DNA of 64,000 nt, from positions 1-64,000 of the forward strand of contig JAXCGZ010009869.1 in NCBI GenBank assembly GCA_037179515.1. The letters are read 5' to 3'. Positions 1 through 10,801 of this stretch are shown here, piece after piece (the first letter of the stretch is position 1; each line of letters begins with the position of its first letter). The DNA is from Halocaridina rubra. Taxonomy: Eukaryota; Arthropoda; Malacostraca; Decapoda; Atyidae. Both the position numbers and the translations under genes were made by a program. Below the pieces are notes generated by a model. That model was not told the origin of the DNA. It ran no database searches and saw only the letters and a program-made list of their open reading frames with translations.

Positions 1-1001
1 GGATGTGGTAAGGCTACCTGGCAGAGGGTGCATTCCCTGATGATATCATCCACTATTCGCCAGGTACACTTGTACCTAAGTCTCAGACAGTACACATTGA
101 CCGCCATGCTTCGTCGATGGTTCTTAGGCAGGGTGATTCACTGAAGATCAGTGGTGGTTTTGTACCACCAGGTGGAGGGGGAGCCAATGTCTGTGCACAG
201 GTTGTATCTAGTTGTTAAGACGTTAAGGAGTGACTTGGTGGCTTTGGTTTTTATCTGTTGAATCCCAGGAGGCAGAGATATATGGATTTCTCCTCTAAGA
301 ATGGCATGTTTGGTGGCTTGATCGACTTCCTCATTTCCCTTGATGCCGACGTGGGTGGAAATCCAGGCAAGAGTGATGGCTTTTCCAAAGCTGATTGTCC
401 TGTGGTAGTGGCTGAGATTAGTGGTGATGATGCTTACATTGTCTCTGAGGAGTGGCTTCTTGATGGCCTGTAAGACGCCTTTTGAGTCAGAGAGAATTAG
501 GGCATGGTCAGCTCATTGCTGGATGAAAAAGTCGAGGGCGTTGGCTATGGCAACAAGCTCAGTCTGGAGCGAGGAGCAGGAGTTTGATAGTATCCAGGAT
601 TGGACGTGGTTTTTGGTGGTGAGGGCGACAGCTGAGGCTCAAGTTTCTTGATTTACTGAGCCGTCAGTGTAGAAGACTTGGGAGTTCGGCCTGCTCCACC
701 TATGAATTTTGTCCTTACATATGTTTTTAAGAACAAGTGAGTTTACCAAGCTTTTGGGGTTGTCAGGGAGCTCGATCTTTATGTCGAGTGGTTGGTCATT
801 CCATGGAAGTAGGCATTGGTATTCAGGAAGTGGAGTGTCCTGTATCTTGGCTAGGATGTCCTCCCTGACTGGCAGTGCTTGCAGGCCAGTGCAGACCTTG
901 GCTGCCCAGGTTCTAGGATGATGGCTGGGGTGGCGATTGAGGGCTAGATGGAGATTTGTGCCAGCGAGGTAGGTATGTTGGGCAGTGGTGGTTTTGGCCA
1001 C
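1..1001 (-). pseudogene. LINE-A1 connection region, RNase H and C-terminal tail
   Basis: From 1001 downward the minus strand encodes the conserved run that ends in YTDGSVNQET, the first catalytic Asp of RNase H. The remaining RNase H lies between about 640 and 250 in shifted frames; alignment by eye with the copies at 38791-39637 and 61500-61900 shows the same LSDSK and SHVGIKGNEEA regions. The last 200 bases match the Cys/His tail (CTWxIxDDIIRECTFCQVA in other copies). Frameshifts lie near 640 and 250. RNase H would have removed the RNA strand during target-primed reverse transcription. Confidence 0.75.
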
Positions 1002-2460
1002 AAAGAGGGTTTAGTCTTTGCTGAGGTCTGAGTTTGAGTGGCATGAGTCCCGATTCCATCTGGATGTTTTCTCTCTTGGTCCACATGGGGGCTCTTAGCA
1101 TGGTATGCATGGCGTTGTTTTGCATGACTTCTATCTTGTCCCATTGTTGGTCTTTTAGTAGCAAGAGTTTGGGACAAGCATTGTCTATGACGCTGCGTAT
1201 GACTTGTGCATAAAAAGTTTTTAGGACATTGAAGGATGCACCGTCGTAGAGGCCCGACATCCGATGAAGGACCGCTTGCTGCTGGCTGGATTTGTCGCAC
1301 AATTGTTGAATATCGGGTCCAAAGGTTAGTTTGTCATCGATGCGTACACCCAGGTATGGGTGCTTGGTAACCCAGTCCACAGGCTCGTTACCTATGACCA
1401 GACTAGTGTCTGGTCTCCACTGGTGGATGGGAAGGGCCTTGGTTTTGCGGGCATTGATTTTAACACAGAGGGAGATGGAGGCTTGGTGAATCTTGGTGAG
1501 GCAGCGCTTGGTCTTGTTGAAGCTTCTGTCGCATATTGTGATGGGGGCAAAGTCATCCGCATACTTGAAGAGTTTGGCTCCATGTGGTAGTGCAATGTCC
1601 ATGAGTTTTTCCATGAGGATTCCACCTTGGGGGTCCAATTTTCGTGTTTTTTATAGATGGAGTAGTGCCCCTCTACTTTGACTCATGCACTACGGTTTTG
1701 TAGATTCTCCTTGATCCATGAGAGAAGGTTTCCTTTGATCTGCTTTGCGATGAGAGCTGAGAGTATCGCTGGCACATTGGCTAGTTCATAAGCCTTCTCT
1801 AGGTCTAGGAAAACGATGTATCCACGGCAGTTATTGATATATGATAGCATGGAGACTATGCATTCTGATGTGTCTAAGCCAGGCTGGTAGGCAAACATGT
1901 TTTCTGGGAAGGGTGGGCATTTCCAGCAAACTCTGTTGAGTACCCTCTTTTCTGCAGTCTTGCTCAGGCAGCTTAGGAGGGAGATGGGGTGAGGGTTGTC
2001 AGGGTCCTGTGGTTGTGGGATGGGCTGAATGTCTGCTCTATTCCATGAAGCTAGTCAGTTTCTTCGTATGTATGTTGAATTGATCAGAGAGAACAGAGCA
2101 AGCTCTCCTTTGGGGCCCCATATTTTGAATCCTCGTTTATGTGATTCTATCAGCACATGGGGCTGTGTTCTTAGAGCTTTTGCATACTCTTTGTAGCTCA
2201 GTCAGAGAGAAGGGGGCATCTGTTTCATCTTCAATGTTGATGCCCTATTCTATTTCTTCCTATCTTGCTGTGGTGAGGTTCTGAAGAGTTGTTCTGGTGG
2301 TGATGGGGAGCTGGTTGGAGCTCTTTCTTTCCGTGAATTTGACGGAGAGTTCTTCTGCTGCCCTGCTAGGATCCCTGTGGGGGATGGTTTTAGGAGGTTT
2401 TCTTTTAGCAAAGGAGTTAAGGCTCCTCCACATCTGGCCCACAGAGGTGTGAGCATCTAG
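913..2460 (-). pseudogene. LINE-A1 reverse transcriptase
   Basis: Minus-strand segments at 2250-2460, 1683-1898 and 913-1638 together cover the RT. The first matches the linker just before the fingers (SxNSFAKxKPPKTxPHRDP). The second holds the FLDLEKAYELANVPAILSAL motif. The third holds the palm motif as KYADDFAP, where better copies have NYADDFAL, followed by the thumb and connection. A deletion or frameshift near 1640-1683 removes most of the NGTPQGGTLSPFLFN block kept at 60527-60575. The two catalytic Asp residues of the DD motif survive, but the frame does not. Confidence 0.8.
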
Positions 2461-2739
2461 GGTGGAACACCACTCTAGCCATTTTTTCCTCTTAATGGTG
2501 CATGTTTCTTCATGGACATGTTCCTTGACTGCCTAGAGAGTGCGGTAGGAATCTTCATTGCGACTTTTTCTGTTCATTTTCCGGATGACGTTGAGCCAGT
2601 GATCGACTTCTTTAACTCTGTCACAGTAGTACCATCTGTCAAGATGAGTGGTGCGTTGTGGTTTAACGAGGGGGATAGAAGAGTTTGCTGCAGCTTGCAG
2701 GGTATTGACTAGCTCGGCCTCTGCTTGGGCGATGTCTTC

Positions 2740-3496
2740 GGATGGAGTGTAGGCTGTAAACCAATTGCTAAGGTGCTCCTGGAATCAGCCCCAGTCGGCC
2801 TTCTTGAAATTCCATCGAGGGGGAGGAGCAGGGATTTGGAAGATTTCAGGAATTGGCAGCATGAGATGGATCCCCTAGTTGTTGTCTGTGACCAAGGGAT
2901 GTACTCTCCATGTGGTGTCTTACCTTAGGGAGTTGGAGACAAAGGTGAGGTCCAGTATTCCAACTCTGTCATGAGTTGGTCCATGATTGTTTAGAAGGGT
3001 GACGTCCTTTTGGTCGTCCAGCAGGCTCATGATGTGTCTACCTGCAGCACAGGGGCTGCTCATACCTGAATCTTGGATGGTGCGCATTGAAGTCACCTCC
3101 TATTACCAAGTCACGATGGCTGGCTAGCCTAAAGAGGGTAGTCAGGTCTAATCCACTATCATGTTGTCTGTAAATGTTGTACAGATCTACGGAGCTGCCC
3201 TGAAGTTTGAGGATAACAGCGAGGACGTGGACATCTTTGCCACAGAAGACTGGTCGGGCAATTTCCTTGGCTAACAAGTTTTTCTTGATGAAGGTGGCGC
3301 TGCCTCTGTTCTCCCCTGGATACCGGTGCTGGTAGAATCCTTTGTATCCTGAGATGTTTGGAGTGTTTTGCTCTGTGCACAAGGTTTCTTGAACCATGAT
3401 GACATCTATGTTGTCAGCCTTGGCAATGCCTTCAAGATGTTGTACCTCGTGTCTGAGACCCTGGGCGTTCCAATGTAGGATTCTGAGATTAGACAC
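2740..3496 (-). pseudogene. LINE-A1 AP-like endonuclease
   Basis: The ORF at 3038-3496 begins LRILHWNAQGLRHEVQHLEG, the start of APE-type LINE endonucleases. It contains the metal-binding Glu in MVQETLC, the RGSATFIKK block and the catalytic GDFNAHH motif. The downstream part to about 2740 continues in shifted frames and matches the better-preserved EN of LINE-A2 (21353-22108). The enzyme nicks target DNA to prime reverse transcription. The start at 3496 fits the short gap from the gag stop at 3536. Confidence 0.85.
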
Positions 3497-3535
3497 CTTG
3501 ATGTTTAAGGAGGTGGATGTGGTAGGAGTGGTGGT

Positions 3536-4085
3536 TTATTGAGGCTGGCTGTGGGTCTTGGAGACGAGGACTTGGGCAATGACGGAATGGACTACTTCTA
3601 TGACCTGATTGTAGGCATCTTGAGGAGAGGCATCGGTTGCGAGGAGTTGAACGGGTGCCTGTATGGCCTGAGTAAGAAGGCTGGTGAGCTCATCAACTGT
3701 GAGGAGGGTTTGTTGTTGAGAAGAGGAGGCAGAGGAAGGTGTCTTGATAGGCTTTTGAGGTGAGGAGGTATGGGATTTAAGGCTGGAGTCCTGGGACCTG
3801 GTGTGGTGAGTGAGTGTGTGTGTGTGGTCTGAGTGTTGCATGTGAATGTGTTGCGTGTTTGAGTGTGGCATGGGGTGGATATGTTGGTGTGAGTGTTGCG
3901 TGAGGGGATGAAGGGAGTGTGAGTGTTGTTTGGGGGGATGGTAGGAGTCTTAGTGTTGTGTGATGGGGTGGATGGAGTTGGTGTAGGGGTGGGAGCTGTA
4001 GGAGGTGTGATCTGTGTTTCAGGAGCCAGGTTAGTGTTGTGTGGTGGCTTTTGGGAGAGGTGGTTGGGTCTGGAGGGTGGATGGG
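3536..4085 (-). pseudogene. LINE-A1 gag (ORF1) C-terminal part
   Basis: The minus-strand ORF at 3536-3871 is rich in His, Thr, Ser and Pro and then becomes helical (LLTVDELTSLLTQAIQAPVQ), matching the C-terminus of the LINE-A2 gag segment at 22184-22597 (LEDIAQLITQAIDAIVQLF). The upstream stretch to 4085 is a degenerate tandem repeat of a short Pro/Thr-rich unit (HATLxLPPP in one frame). The zinc-knuckle half of gag is absent because the copy is 5'-truncated here. Confidence 0.7.
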
Positions 4086-5445
4086 CCTTTGTGGGCCCAT
4101 AGTTAAAATCATCTGAAGCTGGAGTGAATCTGTAAAGATAAGAGAGAACATAAAAATGTTCAGCCCGGGGTTAGTAGTCTCCTACAAATTTTTGATGAGA
4201 TGCCTTGTTTGAAAGGAAGAGGAAAGTCAGGATAGGATAGTGGTGAAGAAGGGAGAGGTGATGGCACCACATGCACCCTTTTAACCCTTAAGGGAACTAC
4301 CAGGAAGGAAGGGTAAAAGGGGAGATAGGAAACAAAAATAAATTTATGAATATAATAAATGAAAAATAAATGAATGAACAAAAATATAGAAAAAAAGAGT
4401 TTGCCAGAAGGCTGCCTTATTGCAACCATGCAAGCGTGTGTTGGGCTCACGTTGGAGAGGTTGAGAAGGTTATCAGTTTCTTAAGCTCTTGACCTCACCC
4501 TCCCTTGCACAATAATTTTCAAAAAGTTATCTTTTCCATGCTCATTTGTGAAATCCTGTGTCTGGTCAGCAGTTTTTTATCACGCCATGATCTATTGTTT
4601 TTCAGCTATTTTCATCCCCTAAACCTACATTTACCATTATACATAGTATATCAATGACTTTGTTATTTGTTGTAGTTTTTCATGAATCAATAATAAAAAG
4701 AGAAACAATCATTCATAGGGCCGTTCATGGACATGGATTAAAGTGCCCATAAAGAGACTAATGGTCTGAGTGATGAGTGAGGGAGCCAGAAACTGCTTTA
4801 ATTTTCTGCTTCGCCCTAAAAGCCACGTTAGAGGAGAAGGTTACTAATTAGTTCATTGGGGAGAGAGCGAGGAAACTTATGCTATATCAAAAAATTATGC
4901 CATTGGCGTGAATGTAACTATTTAAAAATAATATTCTTGTTCAAGTGGATGCCAATGGCATCACAGTGCACTTAGGCCCTACAAACTTATGCACATTATT
5001 GGTGTCACCGTGCATGAGAGGGTTAACCATGAGCTGTTGCTTGATTATTTTGGAGGTTAGTACTCGCTGATAATGCACAGTGGGCTGTCCATGTAGTTCA
5101 TTGCTCCTGCTCTAATGATGGTGCTAGCAGCTTGAATGGCAATTGAGTCCATGCTAGGTGTTACTGGGGCCCTAGTCTTCCATCATATTTCTGAGAAGAC
5201 TTCACACTCTAGGAAGTAGTGGAGAAGGGATTGTAGCATAGCTTCCTGGCAGAAGGTGCACTCCTTAAAGAGATCTTCAATAATTTGCCAGGTGCACATG
5301 TATCCGAGTCTCAGATGATAGATGTTGACCATTGTGCTTCTGTGGATGTTCTTGGGCTAAGTGATGCTCTCAAGGTTGGTGGCAGTTTTGTACCACAAAG
5401 TAAAGGGAAATCCGGTGTCAGTGCATGGAATGAGTTTGGCTAGTT
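4086..5445 (-). mobile_element. LINE-B1 3' end: C-terminal tail coding region and 3' UTR
   Basis: Minus strand 5445-5030 encodes the Cys/His tail of the LINE-A/B polyprotein (LRLGYMCTWQIIEDLFKECT, then FCQEAM and LLHYFLECE), with stops. Below it is a 3' UTR shared with 19321-19700, 42590-43770 and 43880-44676, ending in a pyrimidine-rich block and GGGCCCACAAAGGCCCATCC near 4086. The UTR is split by an insertion at 4498-5022. The terminal hairpin seen in other LINE-B copies is cut short where LINE-A1 begins. Confidence 0.75.
4498..5022. mobile_element. 525-bp MITE candidate, piggyBac-like
   Basis: This stretch interrupts the LINE-B1 3' UTR, as comparison with uninterrupted copies at 43200 and 44330 shows. 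It starts CCCTCCCTTGCAC and its other end, reverse-complemented, starts CCCTCTCATGCAC: 11 of 13 terminal bases match as an inverted repeat. TTAA lies directly outside the right end (5023-5026); the left flank is CTCA, so a TTAA duplication would need two changes. A sub-terminal GCCATTGGC-type motif recurs near 4899 and 4950. No ORF is present. CCC-starting repeats at TTAA are the piggyBac pattern, but the imperfect left flank keeps this provisional. Confidence 0.45.
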
Positions 5446-5557
5446 ATAATTTACCCATTAAAGGTCGGGCATCCTCAAAGAAAGAGTCATTCACAGCCGG
5501 GCTGTTTTATAGGCCTCTCATAGAATGCAAATAAACAAACAAACAAACATTTATTTC
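5446..5557. repeat. Unassigned 112 bp ending in a (CAAA)n SINE2-like tail
   Basis: Between LINE-B1 and the LTR element is a short unidentified stretch. Its last 35 bases (a CAAA run, then ATTTATTTC) resemble the 3' tail of SINE2 in minus orientation at 42793-42850. The first 20 bases right of the LTR element at 10802 resemble the next part of SINE2, so the LTR element may have landed in a SINE2 tail. Confidence 0.35.
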
Positions 5558-6073
5558 TGTAGAGGGTGGATTGAGAGACAGCTTTGGACCATTTACAAAT
5601 TTATTAATATAAACCAGAACACAAAAAGAAAAAAAAAACCCTGCAACCAAAATAATATATCTATTAACATTTTGGCACCAGAAAAATTATATATGTATAC
5701 TTTATAAACATGAAAATATAGCTTTACAATGCAATATAAAATGGAAAACGGTCATTTATTTACATATAATACTTAATACTTATTACTATTCAGGCAATAT
5801 ATCTTACTTATAAAATATTTATTTACTCACCTTGCTTGGGGTTTATCTAATATTCAAGATTATAGTATTATTAATATTCTTTGATCTTAAACATTATTCT
5901 ATCTTCTCTATTGACCATGCTGCACGACATCTTATTGAAGAAAAAAATGGCGGGCTTACTCATCTTAACATAAGCAAAAACATCTGCGACCAAAAGAAAA
6001 CTTTACATTTCATATATAAAGAAAGTGTACATTGCACATGGGAAATTTAAATGAAATATATATATTCCCTACA
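5558..6073 (-). repeat. 3' LTR of the CsRn1-like element
   Basis: Direct repeat of 10313-10801 with scattered differences. In coding orientation it begins TGTAGGGAATATA and ends CCACCCTCTACA, so it has the TG...CA termini of LTRs. The extra length over the other LTR (516 against 489 bp) comes from small indels. Confidence 0.85.
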
Positions 6074-6097
6074 ATAGTTCCCTTACAAAAAGCGGAG

Positions 6098-7022
6098 CTA
6101 ATAATACAAATAATCGTTAGTACTCTTAAATCTTATATTTCTACCTGAGGATGATGTTGCAAGTTTAGGAGGAACTATGTTCTGAGAATCAGGATTGACA
6201 AAGCCTTGGTTATCACTATTATTGTTAATATCATCATCAAAATCACTCTGTGTTTGACTGTGTTCTTGCGGTTCAACAGAGCTTAGTTCAGACATTCCAT
6301 TAGGCTCGCTAACTGGATTCAAGCAATCAGTAGAAACACAACTATGTACATTATCAGACAATTATATAAGATAATGAATAGGCTAGCGCCTAAAAACCTT
6401 ATATGGTCCTGAGAATGGGGCTTCCAAAGATTTCCTGGCTCTATCAACTCGTAACCAAACTTTATCACAGGCGTCTAAATCTTTAGGAATAAAAGTTTTT
6501 GGAAAACTGCCACCTACCACTAGTTAGGTCACCTACATCTAATTTGGACATTTCTTTGGCTAAATACTTAACAGATGAGTTTGTTAAATCACTAGTATAA
6601 GTACTGCTTGTGTCTACCATCAGTTTCGGTAATAAAAGTGAGGTACCAGTAAAAGCACAGAATGGGAAAAGTCCATTTTCATTAGGAATATTACGAGTAT
6701 CAAGAAGTATAATAGGTAGGGATTGTAACCAATTTTCTTTTCTAGACATGAGAGCAGATTTAATAGTTCTATGAGTACCCTCTATCATTTCATTAGATTT
6801 GGGATGATAAGCAGTTGTTCTTAACCTATAAAATCCTACAACTGATGAGAGTTCTTGAAACATTTCACTCTCAAACTGAGAACCGCGATCAGTTATAACA
6901 TGGAGAGGAACTCCATATCGTGATATCCATGCATTTATGAAATCTTGGGCTACAGTCTGTGCAGTGATATCTGCCAATGGTTGTACTTCTATCCAGTGAG
7001 TGGCTCTATTAATGAACGTCAA
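6098..7022 (-). pseudogene. Integrase core and C-terminus of the CsRn1-like element
   Basis: The ORF at 6483-7022 carries the core. The first catalytic position reads FINRATHWIEV where the family has Asp before RxTxW, so Asp is changed to Asn. The second Asp is kept in VITDRGSQFES, and the Glu is kept in HPKSNEMIEGTHRTIK. The downstream ORF at 6098-6361 is an acidic, Asn/Ser-rich tail ending next to the 3' LTR; its role is unknown. Integrase would have joined cDNA to chromosomal DNA. Confidence 0.8.
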
Positions 7023-7083
7023 TAAATATATATATATGGACTAATATATGGCTCTGAAGGATTTTTAACTGTGGGAAGGGGAC

Positions 7084-7518
7084 CTACGATATCAAGATGA
7101 GCTGCTTGAAAACGTGATGAGGGTAAGTCAAAGTTACTTCTAGCCTCTTAGTATGATGGTGAATCTTGGATTGTTGACAAGACAAGCACTCTCTACACCA
7201 TTTTCTGATGGAGTGTTCCATGTCAGGACAATAATACCAAGATTTTACCAATTTCAGGGTTAACTTTATACCGGGTTGAGATAAGCTGTGCATACTATTA
7301 ATAATTGACATACGTAGAGGTTCTGGTAGAAAAGGTCTAGGGAATGGTGTAGTTGTATCACACAACACCACCTTTTCTCCATTTAATAATTGGAAAGGTT
7401 TTAGCCAATCAGAGAATGCCTGGGTGTCTTCTTCAAGAAACTGAACTTCCGCAATTTCAGGTAAATCAGAAACATCTAACATAACTGCGTTAACGGGTTG
7501 CGAAAGGCAGTCGGTCAC
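7084..7518 (-). pseudogene. Integrase N-terminal zinc-binding domain of the CsRn1-like element
   Basis: The minus-strand ORF contains MHSLSQPGIKLTLKLVKSWY followed by WCRECLSCQQSK. This is the HHCC domain before the core, but the second zinc-binding His (HPG in relatives) is Gln here (SQPG). The residues upstream are the RNase H to integrase linker. Confidence 0.75.
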
Positions 7519-7544
7519 AATGTTATGTGAACCTCTTATATAAC

Positions 7545-8057
7545 TTACATAGGCAAGATACTCTGTAAGATAGATAAATGCCTTTGTTGTCTGTCAGACT
7601 TAGCTGGATTAATATTTTTAAGAGCACTGCAAAGGAGCTTATGGTCTGTTAACACTAATACATAATGGCCTTCAATTTGAGGACGGAAATATAATTCTGC
7701 TGAGTAAGCGACGAGAACCTCCATATCAAATGTAGAATATTTTCTTTTTGATTGGGACAGTTTCTTTGAGAAAAATCCCACAGGTATAGGTTGCTCATTA
7801 ACTGTTTGATGGAGTGCAGCTCCTACAGCATATTGACTACTATCACTTACTAACTGAAAATGGGCATAGCCTGTTTGTGTGTGTGCAAGAGCTTTGAGGT
7901 TAGATAGAACTTCCTTAATTTCATTAAAAGATTGTTCTTCTGTTTCAATTAACTCTATTGATTTGTGATTTGACTTCAATCTTATACATTCTGCTAGAGG
8001 TAAGACAATTGAGGTAAATTTAGGAAATAGTTTCCTATAAAAAACTATCATGCCCAA
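7545..8057 (-). pseudogene. RNase H of the CsRn1-like element
   Basis: The ORF starts with the RT thumb remnant (MIVFYRKLFPKFTSIVLPLA), then RNase H with LVSDSSQYAVGAALHQ, PVGFFSKKLSQSKRKYSTFD and VLTDHKLL. This is the Ty3/gypsy RNase H signature. A frameshift separates it from the RT at 8060-8076. Confidence 0.8.
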
Positions 8058-8075
8058 AAATCGACATAATCTCTT

Positions 8076-8675
8076 TTAATCAGTTGGGTAAGGAAATTTT
8101 GATAATTCATAAATCTTATCTGATATAGGGTGAAGATCATCAGCACTAACACTGAATCTTAAAAAGTCAAGTTCTTTAATGCAAAATACACATGTTTTCA
8201 AAGAAACTTTAAGATTGTACTTATTAAGGATATCAAATACTATTTTAAGATCCCTTAAATGGGCTTCTTCATTATCTGAAAATACCATTACATCATCCAA
8301 GTATATAAATACACACGTTACGTTTGAAAATATCTTGCCCATTACTCTTTGAAAAGTTGTGTCCGAGTTATGGAGGCCAAAGGGCATATAATGAAACTCT
8401 TATAACCCAAAAGGGGTAGTAATAGCAGATTTTGGGACATCGTCTGGATGCACCCTAATCTGATGATAGACTGAAGTCAAGTCACTTTTTGAGAAAGAAA
8501 TTTCATTTGCAAGCTTAGATAAAAAAGAATTAATATTGGGAATAGGGTATCGATCTATTTTCGTAATGGCGTTTAGCACTCTATAATCACCACAAGGACA
8601 GTATTCACCATTACTCTTAGAGACTAGGTGTAAAGGAGAACTACACTCACTTTCAGATGGGTTAATGATGCCCAT
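8076..8675 (-). pseudogene. Reverse transcriptase of the CsRn1-like element
   Basis: Two adjacent ORFs (8400-8675 and 8076-8387) encode the fingers and palm: SPLHLVSKSNGEYCPCGDYR, DLTSVYHQIRVHPDD, MPFGLHNSDTTFQRVMGKIF and the catalytic FIYLDDVMVFS. A stop at about 8400 separates the halves. All three catalytic Asp positions appear present. Confidence 0.85.
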
Positions 8676-8687
8676 GCTTTGAAGTGC

Positions 8688-9518
8688 TCAGAATCCTTCT
8701 TGAGAAGCCTTAAATTTATCATCACTTAGCTGACTTGGCTTTACAAATACAGGAGGATTGCTACTTGTTTCTATTCTATGATACACTCCACAATGGACTG
8801 CATCTTTATTATCATGAGGAGAGGTAATATATGGATACTTATTCAGATATATTTCAATACCTGGAGGAATCTGGACTTCATTAGTACCTACGTTAACATA
8901 CAAACGAGACAAGGGGACATTGACTTTTCTTTCTGTAGTACTGTCAATAATTAGTCTCATTTTACAATCTATAGAAAGACTAAAATTTTTAAGAAACTTA
9001 AAACCAAGCAAAGGATGTACCGTATCAGCAATAATGAAAGTCCACATGAATGAACACCTTAAGCTTGGAATTTGAATTTCTAGCCTTGCTTGACCATGGC
9101 ATTTTATACCTTCCCCTGTGCAATAATATAATGAAATAGGTGAGGGTTCTATTACAATGCCATTTACATATTCAAAGGGAGTTATTGACACGCTAGCACC
9201 AGTATCAATTATAAAGTTAAACTTTGTAGCTCCAAGTTGAGCAGCAACTTCTAAAAGTGACCGTTCCGCTGGAGCAAAATTAGCTTTCTGAAGAAGGGTT
9301 TGGCAGTCTGGAATTAGCATTTCACAATTTGCTTTTTCCTTCCAGTTACACAATGCTTTACAAGTTTTGGCACAATCAGTGAAATAAATATGTGCCCTAC
9401 ACACTTTTGATATCTGGCCCTTACATAATGGGCATACACCCATAGGAGTGGAATTATAATCTTTTTTACCCTTATTTGGAACACTTCGTAGTACAGGATT
9501 TGGCTGTTGAATAGCCAT
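8688..9518 (-). pseudogene. Gag C-terminal Cys/His motif and aspartic protease of the CsRn1-like element
   Basis: The first 60 residues carry CPLCKGQISKVCRAHIYF and then CAKTCKALCNWKEK, the CHCC-type motif at the gag end. At residues 100-106 is FIIDTGASVSITP, the retropepsin active site with an intact DTG. A later LLGFKFLK is the flap-to-C-terminal region typical of these proteases. The reading frame is open for 276 codons, one of the longer intact stretches in the element. Confidence 0.8.
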
Positions 9519-9590
9519 TACAGAAGACTAACTTAAATCTGGCAACAACTCATCAGACAAATTACCTAGCATTAACAAATTTAATCCTTT

Positions 9591-10229
9591 TTAAGAGGCT
9601 ATCACAGGTGAAATAATTAACGTCAAAACTTGAAGGAATTTATGACGTCTTATATCATCAGTAACCCATATTCTAGATGCTATGGTAATCATCTTTTGCA
9701 AATGAACAGAGGGCCTGCCTGATATATTAGTTGTCTCTATTAACCTATCTAATAATTCTGTTTTTGTCTTTTTAAACATACTAATAACCGCTTCCTTAAG
9801 TGTCTTGTAGTCAGACCACTGGGTTATGGATTTGGTTTTACGTCACAAACTCCCTTTTCTACTAAGGGCTAGGACGGTTGCCTTCTTACGAAGGACTTGT
9901 TTTGGCAGATATAATCACTACCCTGAGTGTATCCCCTTACTAACCTCAGTCCGTGACGGGGCGCAAACCCTTGACCTGCCGCCTCGGAGTCGCAGACGCT
10001 ACCATTTTGCCACAGAGATCAATCACATTATTGGGTAATCTTGAGACCATCTCGGCTGGCAATGCTGCAGTGACTCTGTAGAATATGGTAACATCCACGG
10101 TGATTTTCTTAAGTGAAATTGTGCTTCCATGAAGGAGAACCATTCAGAAACTGAAGTCTCCATGAAGGCAGACGGCTTTATTGCTATGGAGTGGGGCATT
10201 CCTGAAGCTTTGTCTCCAGAATCCGGCAT
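9591..10229 (-). pseudogene. Gag N-terminal part of the CsRn1-like element, split by SINE1
   Basis: Minus strand 10229-10019 encodes MPDSGDKASG and then, after a frameshift, FMEAQFHLRKITVDVTIFYR and VTAALPAEMVSRLPNNVID, the capsid-like region of Mag/CsRn1 gag. The SINE1 at 9831-10018 follows. Coding resumes at 9825 as DYKTLKEAVISMFKKTKTEL. That the two halves join in sense across the SINE shows gag was once continuous. Confidence 0.75.
9831..10018 (-). mobile_element. SINE1 (tRNA-derived) inserted in gag
   Basis: About 80% identical by eye to the cleaner copy at 51743-51945. The minus-strand head reads TGTGGCAAAATGGTAGCGTC, a decayed A box. The region GTCAAGGGTTTGCGCCCCG contains the decayed B box. 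The 3' end is the shared GTGACGTAAAACC. Target duplications are not clear here. Confidence 0.75.
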
Positions 10230-10312
10230 GGCTGTAAGTCTCTTTTTTACCTAAAATCTTAAGAAGTTGAGTCTGGTCTTCTTGGCAGGTCACACCGGGG
10301 ATAAGCACTTTT

Positions 10313-10801
10313 TGTAGAGGGTGGATTGAGAGATAGCTTTGGACTCTTTACAAATTTATTAGTATAAACCAGAACACAATAAAAAAAAACCCTGCAGCCG
10401 AAATAATAAAACTATTAACATTTTGGCAGCAGAAAAATAATATTTGCATAATTCATAAAAATGAAAATATAGCTTTACAATACAATAAAAAACGGGAAAA
10501 GGTCATTTACTTACATATAATACTTAATACTCTTCACTATTCAGGCAATATATCTAACTCATAAAATATTTATTTACTCACCCTGTTTGGGGTTTATCTA
10601 ATTTTCAAGATTATAGTATTATTAATATTCTTTGGTCCTTAACATAATTCTATCTTCTCATTCTATCGACCATGCTGCACAACATCTTATTGAAGAATAA
10701 AATGGCGGGCTTACTCATCAAAAGAAAACTATGCACTCCATATATAAACAAAACGTATATTGTTCATGGGAAATTTAAATGAAATATATATATTCTTTAC
10801 A
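10313..10801 (-). repeat. 5' LTR of the CsRn1-like element
   Basis: Direct repeat of 5558-6073. On the coding strand it begins TGTAAAGAATATA and ends CCACCCTCTACA. It lies just upstream of gag (10229), leaving about 80 bp for primer-binding site and leader. Confidence 0.85.

Larger units (their letters stand above)
1..4085 (-). mobile_element. LINE-A1, RNase H-bearing non-LTR retrotransposon (I-like), runs off the left edge
   Basis: On the minus strand the order is gag C-terminus, APE-type endonuclease, reverse transcriptase, connection region, RNase H and the start of a C-terminal Cys/His tail: the layout of I-superfamily LINEs with RNase H. The 5' end is cut inside the low-complexity part of gag and abuts the 3' UTR of LINE-B1 near 4085. 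The 3' end lies beyond base 1. At least six frameshifts or stops split the ORFs, so this is a dead copy. Six other copies or pieces (20300-23600, 25746-27600, 38048-39640, 49448-49604, 54372-55275, 59640-62645) show what the intact element looked like. Clade placement below the superfamily is not possible by eye. Confidence 0.85.
5558..10801 (-). mobile_element. CsRn1-like Ty3/gypsy LTR retrotransposon
   Basis: Two direct repeats (5558-6073 and 10313-10801) flank a minus-strand gag, protease, RT, RNase H and integrase in the usual Ty3/gypsy order. The gag has the WFSFMEAQFHLRKI block and a CHCC-like Cys/His motif (CRAHIYFTDCAKTCKALC) instead of a retroviral knuckle, a mark of the CsRn1 group. 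LTRs begin TGTA and end TACA on the coding strand. Frames are broken in many places, a SINE1 interrupts gag and catalytic residues are altered, so the copy is dead. Five-base flanks are not clearly duplicated. Confidence 0.85.

Noticed and set aside
258..921. Plus-strand ORFs over LINE-A1
   Set aside because: They lie antisense to RNase H and connection coding sequence with recognisable motifs.
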